Shown here: piece by piece, positions 5,060 to 10,285 of the stretch
Position numbering within the stretch: position 1 is the stretch's first letter
Layout of the letters: each line of letters begins with the position of its first letter
Source: Senegalimassilia sp003474385
GTDB lineage: Bacteria > Actinomycetota > Coriobacteriia > Coriobacteriales > Eggerthellaceae
DNA: 10,285 nucleotides
Assembly (NCBI RefSeq): GCF_003474385.1
Contig: NZ_QUCY01000042.1
Location: 1 to 10,285 of the forward strand
Reading direction: 5' to 3'
Translations under genes and position numbers: made by a program
Notes under the pieces: model-generated
Seen by the model: the letters and a program-made list of their open reading frames with translations, nothing else
What the model was told of the DNA's origin: nothing
The model's database searches: none

Positions 5060-5904
5060 TGGTGCGTTATGGACGTCTTGGCGCAGGGGGCGCGCCTGAT
5101 GCGCGGCTCGATCGCACCGAGGCGCTGAGATATCTGGGATACACGGGTCAGCAGGTCGATGAGGCGCTGCTGACCCGTTTCAATAGGCTGGCCGATGAGT
5201 GCGAGAGGGTTATCAAGCCTTCGTTCGCCTGGAGCGTCTTCGATATCGATGAGAAGCGAACGTGTTGGGAGGCGCCGGAGCCTGCGACGACGGGTTCGCT
5301 TGACGCCCTTGATGCGGCAATCGGCGCGGTCGAGAGCCGCAGCGCGGTATCGAGCGCGAAAGCCGAATGCGGGAAGGGGCTCGTGCCCCAGGTGGCTTTG
5401 GAGGGCTGCGATCTTGTCCTCGAGGGCAACAGCATCGCCGAGCATTTGCACGGGGCTTGCAAGGTTGCGCTGATGGCGTGCACGCTCGGCGCCGTCAGCG
5501 AGCGGGAGATGCGAAAGCATGAGGCCATCAGCGTGGCGGACGGCGTGATGTTCGGAGCTTGCTGCTCGGCGCTGGTCGAGGCGGCAGCGAACATAACCGA
5601 AGATGTCATCGTCCGCTTCGCTCATGATATGGGTCTGAGCACGAACTGGCGTTTTAGCCCCGGCTATGGCGACTTGCCGCTGAATGCGCAGCCGGCGTTT
5701 TTGAGGACCCTTGATGCGAGTCGGCGCTTAGGTATTTCGGTTACGTCGACGAACATGCTCGTTCCGGTGAAAAGCGTTACCGCCGTACTAGGCTTGTTCG
5801 ATGAGCCCGATAATGGCGGCGAAGCGCGCGATGCCTGCGCGGTTTGCCGTTTGAGAGATGGTTGCGAGTTAAGGAAAAGAGGGATTACCTGCCATGGGAG
5901 ATAG
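5059..5904 (+). CDS. Stand-alone MetH reactivation-domain protein
   Basis: A 281-aa protein corresponding to the C-terminal activation domain of long methionine synthases, here as a separate gene. That domain binds S-adenosylmethionine and remethylates cobalamin that has slipped to the inactive cob(II) state. Visible signatures are L-E-G followed by CTLGA (141-145), SPGYGD (200-205) and the RLGISVTSTNMLVPVKSVTAVLG stretch (223-245), including P236, K238 and S239, which matches the conserved end of the domain. The last 22 residues carry C260, C263, C269 and C278, a possible metal or Fe-S site. ATG at 5059 overlaps the metF stop by one base, and the 3' end overlaps metH by 11 nt. A longer in-frame extension upstream would run inside metF and is rejected. 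Its position between metF and an activation-domain-less metH strongly supports its role; it presumably docks on MetH in trans. Confidence 0.9.
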   Translation: MVRYGRLGAGGAPDARLDRTEALRYLGYTGQQVDEALLTRFNRLADECERVIKPSFAWSVFDIDEKRTCWEAPEPATTGSLDALDAAIGAVESRSAVSSAKAECGKGLVPQVALEGCDLVLEGNSIAEHLHGACKVALMACTLGAVSEREMRKHEAISVADGVMFGACCSALVEAAANITEDVIVRFAHDMGLSTNWRFSPGYGDLPLNAQPAFLRTLDASRRLGISVTSTNMLVPVKSVTAVLGLFDEPDNGGEARDACAVCRLRDGCELRKRGITCHGR

Positions 5905-8488
5905 CGTGTGCGCGCACAAGGAGCTGACCGGCGGTTGGGCGAAGGCGGCACAGCTGCCCCAGCCCGATTTGTCGGGATTTGCCATCAAAGACGAGCATTT
6001 GAAACGAGCGCTGCTCGGGCAGGACTTTCTGGTGGTGGACGGGGCCATGGGCACGCAGCTGCAGGAGCGGGGCCTTGCCGATGCGGGGCAGATCCCCGAA
6101 ATGCTCAACTTCTCGCATCCCGACGACATCGCGGCCATCCATAAGGCCTATGTCGATGCGGGTGCCGAGGTCATCACCACGAACACGTTCGGTGCCAACC
6201 GACTGAAGCTGGAAGGTGCCGCAAGCGTAGAGGAGGTGTATCGTGCGGCTGCCGGATGCGCCCGTGCCGCCGGCGCGCCTTACATCGCCGGCGATGTCGG
6301 CCCGACGGGCGCGCTGCTGGAACCCATGGGAACCATGAGCTTCGAAGAGGCTTACGACTTGTTCGCCGAGCAGGTGCGCGCCGTTGCCGCCGCCGGCTGC
6401 GATGTGGTGCTGATCGAGACCATGGCCGACTTGCGCGAGGCGAAGGCGGCGCTGCTGGCTGCTCAGGAGAACTGCAATCTGCCGGTGTTCGCCACCATGA
6501 CCTTCGGCGAGGATGGGCGCACGTTTTTGGGCACGTCGCCGGAGGTGGCCGCGGAGGTGCTTTCGAGCATGGGCGCGCATGCCGTGGGTTTGAACTGCTC
6601 GCTTGGTCCGGCGGAGCTGTTGGGCGCCGCGCAGGATATGGCGCGTCGCTCGCGACGCCCGTTGATGGTGCAGCCCAACGCAGGCCTGCCGCGCGTTGAG
6701 GACGGGGTCACCGTGTTCGACGTGTCGCCTGAGGATTTCGCCGCGGCTATGGAAGGTATGATCGATGCGGGCGCCTCGATCATCGGCGGGTGTTGCGGCA
6801 CGTCGCCGGAATACACGCGCGAACTTCGTCGCATGGCTGATGCCCGTCGCGTGCCCACGCCGCGCGCCTACGAGCCCGCTTGCGTGCTGTGCAGCGCGCA
6901 GGAGGCCGTGGCGCTTCCGGTGGGCGTGCCCCGCATCGCCGTGATCGGCGAGCGCATCAACCCTACGGGCAAGCCTAAGCTTAAGGCCGCGCTGCGGGCG
7001 GGCGACCTGGATTACCTGGTGGGCGAGGCCGTTTCGCAGCAGGAGCTGGGCGCCGATGTGCTCGATGTCAACGTGGGCCTTCCCGAGCTTGACGAGCCTG
7101 CCGTGCTGGCAGCTGCAGTGGACAAGCTATCTTCCACGGTCACGTTGCCGCTAGTGGTGGACTCGTCCGATCCGGTGGCGGTGGAGGCGGCGGTGCGCGG
7201 TTACGCGGGCAAGCCGCTCATCAACAGCGTCAACGGCAAGCGGGAAAGCCTGGAGGCCGTGCTTCCCATCGTGAAACGCTACGGATGCGCCGTGATCGGC
7301 CTTGCCCTTGACGAAGAGGGCATCCCGCCTACGGCCGAGGGGCGCTTCGCCGTTGCCGAGCGAATCGTGGAAGCCGCCGAGCGTTACGGCATCCCGCGAA
7401 CCGATGTGGTCATCGACTGCCTGACCATGGCGTGCGCCACCAACCAATCGGAGGCGCTTGAGATATTGCGCGCCGTTACCATGGTGAAGGAGCGCCTGGG
7501 CGTGCGCACGGCGCTCGGCGTGTCCAACATCAGCTTCGGCCTGCCTCAGCGCAACATGGTGAACTCGACGTTTTTGGCCGCCGCGTTCGGGTGCGGGCTG
7601 GATATGCCTATTCTGAACCCGAAGGCGAAGCGATACACCGACACGGTGAACACGTTCAGGGTGCTGAACTGCCAGGATGCCGGCGCCGTCGGGTTCATCG
7701 GGGAGTATGCAGATGCCGCGGACCCGTATACGGCAGGCACGGCGGGCGCGGGTGCTGCCGTGGGGGCCGCGGAGGCCGCTCAGCCTTCGGGGGCTGCCGA
7801 CGCGGCTGCAGAATGCCCGGTTGCGGTGTCGGAGTCGCTTTCGGATGCCGCCGATGCCGTTCGCGACATGGTGCATCTCATCCTGACGGGTCGAAAGGGC
7901 CCGATGGGGCCTGCTACCGAGGCGTTGCTCGAGGAGCATAACCCGCTCGACCTGGTCAATGGCGTGTTCGTTCCCGCGCTTGATGTGGTGGGGCAGAAGT
8001 TCGACAAGGGCGAATTCTTCCTTCCCCAGTTGATGGCTTCGGCCGAGGCGGTGAAGGTGGGATTCGACGTGGTCAAGGCGCATATGGGCGATTCCGCCGA
8101 TGACGGCATGGGATCGAACGCCATCGCAGTGGCCACGGTGAAAGGCGATATCCACGACATCGGCAAGAACATCGTCAAGATGCTGCTGGAGAACTACGGC
8201 TTCCGCGTGGTCGACCTTGGCCGCGACGTCGAGCCGGAAGAGGTGCTGCGCGTGGCAAGCGAGCAGGGTATCCGCTTGGTGGGGCTTTCGGCGCTTATGA
8301 CGACCACGGTCCGTGCCATGGAGCAGACGGTGGAGCTTCTGCACGAGAAGCTGCCGGGCTGCAAGGTGATGGTGGGTGGAGCGGTTTTGACGCCCGAGTA
8401 CGCCGAGCAGATCGGAGCGGACTATTATGCCAAGGACGCCGCGGAATCGGCTCGCATCGCCGAGCGCTTCTTCGCCGAACAGGACTAG
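5894..8488 (+). CDS. metH: Cobalamin-dependent methionine synthase lacking the activation domain
   Basis: An 864-aa enzyme that moves the methyl group of 5-methyl-THF through cobalamin to homocysteine, forming methionine and THF. The homocysteine-binding barrel covers about 38-320: DGAMGTQLQERG (49-60), GLNCSLGP (232-239) and GGCCGTSP (298-305), with C235, C300 and C301 as the zinc ligands. The pterin-binding barrel starts near 346 (GERINPTGK) and runs to about 605. The cobalamin cap and Rossmann domains occupy about 650-864, with D752-I-H754-D-I-G757 giving the axial cobalt ligand H754. E. coli MetH (about 1,227 aa) has a further activation domain, supplied here by the preceding gene. An Ala/Gly-rich linker (about 606-648) separates pterin and cobalamin parts. 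ATG 5894 lies inside the upstream gene, with AGAGGG about 10 nt before it. It is last in the operon. Confidence 0.96.
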   Translation: MGDSVCAHKELTGGWAKAAQLPQPDLSGFAIKDEHLKRALLGQDFLVVDGAMGTQLQERGLADAGQIPEMLNFSHPDDIAAIHKAYVDAGAEVITTNTFGANRLKLEGAASVEEVYRAAAGCARAAGAPYIAGDVGPTGALLEPMGTMSFEEAYDLFAEQVRAVAAAGCDVVLIETMADLREAKAALLAAQENCNLPVFATMTFGEDGRTFLGTSPEVAAEVLSSMGAHAVGLNCSLGPAELLGAAQDMARRSRRPLMVQPNAGLPRVEDGVTVFDVSPEDFAAAMEGMIDAGASIIGGCCGTSPEYTRELRRMADARRVPTPRAYEPACVLCSAQEAVALPVGVPRIAVIGERINPTGKPKLKAALRAGDLDYLVGEAVSQQELGADVLDVNVGLPELDEPAVLAAAVDKLSSTVTLPLVVDSSDPVAVEAAVRGYAGKPLINSVNGKRESLEAVLPIVKRYGCAVIGLALDEEGIPPTAEGRFAVAERIVEAAERYGIPRTDVVIDCLTMACATNQSEALEILRAVTMVKERLGVRTALGVSNISFGLPQRNMVNSTFLAAAFGCGLDMPILNPKAKRYTDTVNTFRVLNCQDAGAVGFIGEYADAADPYTAGTAGAGAAVGAAEAAQPSGAADAAAECPVAVSESLSDAADAVRDMVHLILTGRKGPMGPATEALLEEHNPLDLVNGVFVPALDVVGQKFDKGEFFLPQLMASAEAVKVGFDVVKAHMGDSADDGMGSNAIAVATVKGDIHDIGKNIVKMLLENYGFRVVDLGRDVEPEEVLRVASEQGIRLVGLSALMTTTVRAMEQTVELLHEKLPGCKVMVGGAVLTPEYAEQIGADYYAKDAAESARIAERFFAEQD

Positions 8489-8735
8489 TTCGGCAAACGG
8501 CGCCGCGGGGTGATGGCTGCGGGTTTTGGCCGGGTAGGGCTGGATGCCGACGCGCCGATCGCCTTAGACGCCGCGGTTTGTCGGTGTCGGTTCGGCCCGC
8601 TGCAGCGTTGGACTGTGCGAGCCGGCCCGATGCCGGCCTGGCGATGTTGCTGCGTTCGGTCTTGCCGCTTCAGCAGATCTCGACTTGGCAGGTAAGGGCT
8701 TCCGGATCCGGCTTATTTTCCCCGCATGATATAAG
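8489..8735. other. Intergenic region after metH
   Basis: I see no gene here. It contains one small inverted repeat, GCCGGC at 8621-8626 and 8632-8637 around a 5-nt loop, with no T-run. The short open frames at 8510-8695 and 8578-8802 have no ribosome-binding site, and the second runs through the terminator. Confidence 0.5.
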
Positions 8736-8769
8736 AAGGCCTGCATGCTGCTGGAGCATGCAGGCCTTT
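8736..8769. terminator. Bidirectional terminator between metH and the symporter gene
   Basis: AAGGCCTGCATGC (8736-8748) and GCATGCAGGCCTT (8756-8768) form a 13-bp perfect stem with a 7-nt loop. The plus-strand side ends in CCTTT, and the minus-strand side runs into CCTTCTTATAT. It sits between two convergent genes and can end transcripts from both. Confidence 0.8.
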
Positions 8770-8839
8770 GCGGCTTTCGGGAAGCTGTTAGGGTTGCCGT
8801 AGAAGCGGCGTTCCGGGCGATGCTTCAGCGCCTGGGGCG

Positions 8840-10189
8840 TTATCCGATGCCGCCGAGCACGATGCCCAAGATGATGACGATAGCCGTGAGCGGGACGAAC
8901 AGATAGCGTCCCATGAACTCGAACCATGCGCCTACGGGCTTCTCTCGTCCCATCTGAGCCTGTTTTGAGGCGAAACCCTTGGGGCACACCCAGAAGAACA
9001 TCACGGCCGCTATAAGGGCTCCCAGCGGGATTGCGTAAATGCTAACGGCATCCATCCAGGCGCTGACCGCGTCGCCGTTCTCGATGAAGGCGCCGACGCC
9101 CATGGAGACGGCGGCCACGATGGTCACAGCGGCCCAGCGGGGAAGGCGCGCCTGCTGCTGCAGCGCCTCGATCGGCGGTTCGTAGAGGTTCACCAAGCTG
9201 GTGATGGCGGCGCAGGCTACGGCCAGGAAGAATACGAAGCAGAACAGCCCGCCGAAGGGCATCTCCTCGAACACCTGCGGAAGCACGATGAACAGAAGAG
9301 GGGGGCCTGCCTGGGTGTCGGCTCCGAACGCGAACACGGCCGGTACAACCACCATGGCCGACAAAACCGCGGCCAACGTGCTGAATACCACGACGTTGCG
9401 CGCCGACGAGACCACGTTCACGTCCTTCTTCAGGTAGCTGCCGTATACCAGCGTGCCGCCTCCGGCCAGCGACAGGCCGAAGAACGCCTGTCCAAGCGCA
9501 AGCACCCAGGTTTGCGGGTTGGCGAGCGCCTCCCAGCGCGGCATGAACAGGTAGGCGTAGCCATCGATCGCGCCGGGCAACATGGCGACGCGGACGAGCA
9601 GCACGCAGAACAGGACGAAGAACAGCGGCATCATGATCTTGTTCAGGCGCTCGATGCCGCGTGAGATGCCCAAGACCATGACAGCCAACGTGATGATGAG
9701 GGCCGCTGCATGCCAGCCGATGCTTCCGAAATCGCCGGTGATCTGACCGAAGTACGCGCCCATGTCCGGTTGGGCGAGCAGGGTTCCGGTTGCGGCGTCG
9801 AACAGGTACTTGAGGAACCATCCCAAAACGACGGTGTAGCCGATGGCGATGCCGAGCGCCGCAAGCACGGGCACGATGCCGATGACTTTGCCGATACGCG
9901 TTGCCTGGGGCACGCTTCGGAGTTCGAGGGCTTTGCCGAACGCTCCCATCGGGCCGCATCCCATGGCGCGGCCGAACGACATCTCGCCCACCACGCCGGT
10001 AAGGCCGAGCAGCACGACGAAGAACAGGTAGGGGATAAGGAAGGCCGCTCCGCCAAGCTGTGAAACGCGGTACGGGAACAGCCAGATGCCCGATAGGCCT
10101 ACGGCCGATCCGATGCAGGCGATGATGAAGGCGGTGCGAGAGGTGAACGAATCGCGGGCTTGCGATTCGCCGGATGCGTTCTGAGCCAT
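8840..10189 (-). CDS. Neurotransmitter:sodium symporter (SNF/NSS) family transporter
   Basis: A 449-aa inner-membrane transporter with about 11-12 membrane segments, of the LeuT/TnaT/MhsT family that takes up amino acids or related amines with Na+. Family marks are GSAVGLSGIWLFPY (27-40, the unwound TM1), GGAAFLIPY (46-54), GEMSFGR (68-74), NPQTWVLALGQAFFGLSLAGGG (224-245, TM6) and AITSLVNLYEP (328-338, TM8). ATG at 10189 is chosen because AAAGGGG lies just upstream; a TTG at 10210 in the same frame abuts a terminator U-run. By alignment from memory with LeuT, the Na2-site residues are kept (G27, V30, A327, T330, S331). At the Na1 site N27, T254 and N286 correspond to G34, G238 and about S270, so that site looks lost. 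The gate residue R30 corresponds to L37. The substrate cannot be told from the sequence. Only 54 bp separate it from a tRNA gene upstream, with a terminator in between. Confidence 0.88.
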   Translation of the reverse strand: MAQNASGESQARDSFTSRTAFIIACIGSAVGLSGIWLFPYRVSQLGGAAFLIPYLFFVVLLGLTGVVGEMSFGRAMGCGPMGAFGKALELRSVPQATRIGKVIGIVPVLAALGIAIGYTVVLGWFLKYLFDAATGTLLAQPDMGAYFGQITGDFGSIGWHAAALIITLAVMVLGISRGIERLNKIMMPLFFVLFCVLLVRVAMLPGAIDGYAYLFMPRWEALANPQTWVLALGQAFFGLSLAGGGTLVYGSYLKKDVNVVSSARNVVVFSTLAAVLSAMVVVPAVFAFGADTQAGPPLLFIVLPQVFEEMPFGGLFCFVFFLAVACAAITSLVNLYEPPIEALQQQARLPRWAAVTIVAAVSMGVGAFIENGDAVSAWMDAVSIYAIPLGALIAAVMFFWVCPKGFASKQAQMGREKPVGAWFEFMGRYLFVPLTAIVIILGIVLGGIG

Positions 10190-10211
10190 GGGTTCCCCTT
10201 TCCGTGGCAAT

Positions 10212-10235
10212 AAAAAAGCCGCCCTAAAGGCGGCT
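10212..10235 (-). terminator. Rho-independent terminator of the tRNA-Ala gene
   Basis: On the minus strand AGCCGCC (10235-10229), a 5-nt loop and GGCGGCT (10223-10217) form a 7-bp stem followed by a run of six or seven T (10217-10211). It begins 9 nt after the tRNA CCA end and finishes about 22 nt before the symporter start codon. Confidence 0.85.
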
Positions 10236-10243
10236 GTTAAATT

Positions 10244-10285
10244 TGGTGGAGCCTAGGGGGATCGAACCCCTGACCTCATGGCTGC
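10244..10285 (-). tRNA. tRNA-Ala, 3' part only (cut by window end)
   Basis: Read on the minus strand, the sequence ends TAGGCTCCACCA with an encoded CCA. The T arm is AGGGG-TTCGATC-CCCCT, the variable loop AGGTC and the anticodon 3' strand CCATG. The acceptor 3' strand AGGCTCC has U at position 70, which would make the alanine-specific G3:U70 pair. The last two anticodon bases are GC, so codons GCN are expected; the first anticodon base lies outside the window. Confidence 0.85.

Noticed and set aside
7151..8344. 397-codon open frame on the minus strand
   Set aside because: It is a His/Arg-rich shadow of metH, caused by high GC at third codon positions.
10244..10285. The tRNA 3' end as an integration attachment site
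   Set aside because: No integrase gene and no second copy of the tRNA 3' end is present in the window.

Overview
The window reads as chromosomal DNA of a high-GC Gram-positive gut anaerobe, most likely class Coriobacteriia (Eggerthella/Adlercreutzia/Gordonibacter type). This rests on three things: GC-rich codon use in the metabolic genes; a 472-aa protein whose N-terminal two thirds I recognise from memory as a family multiplied in Coriobacteriia; and a methionine synthase split from its reactivation domain. No database search was possible, so the placement is an inference.

Layout. 1-890 holds no gene I can support. It starts with two GC-rich hairpins (probable transcript ends for something left of the window), then about 700 bp of clearly AT-richer DNA with scraps of open frame, and ends in a terminator read leftwards. 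891-2084 (minus strand) is a two-gene operon: a ribbon-helix-helix DNA-binding protein followed 15 bp later by a calcineurin-like metallophosphoesterase. Its promoter region carries palindromes, plus an 11-bp inverted repeat that covers the start codon of the first gene. 2361-3779 (plus) is a divergent member of the Coriobacteriia nuclease-like family with an expanded middle section. 3780-4183 is a gap with a hairpin, a partial repeat of the preceding gene's tail, and a strong promoter for the methionine operon.

4184-8488 (plus) is a tight three-gene methionine/folate operon: metF (methylene-THF reductase), a stand-alone MetH reactivation protein, and metH (cobalamin-dependent methionine synthase lacking its own activation domain). 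The genes overlap by 1 and 11 nt. Together they make methyl-THF, pass the methyl group through cobalamin to homocysteine, and rescue oxidised cobalamin. A bidirectional terminator at 8736-8768 separates this operon from the convergent neurotransmitter:sodium-symporter-family gene (8840-10189, minus). Just upstream of the symporter are a terminator and the 3' part of a tRNA-Ala gene cut by the window edge.

Most worth following up: the RHH/phosphoesterase module with its elaborate leader; the symporter, which by my alignment keeps the Na2 sodium site but has lost three Na1 side-chain ligands; the nuclease-like protein without a visible catalytic motif; the four-cysteine tail of the MetH reactivation protein; and the symporter's position directly behind a tRNA terminator. 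I did not find CRISPR arrays, insertion sequences, prophage structural genes or a convincing riboswitch.
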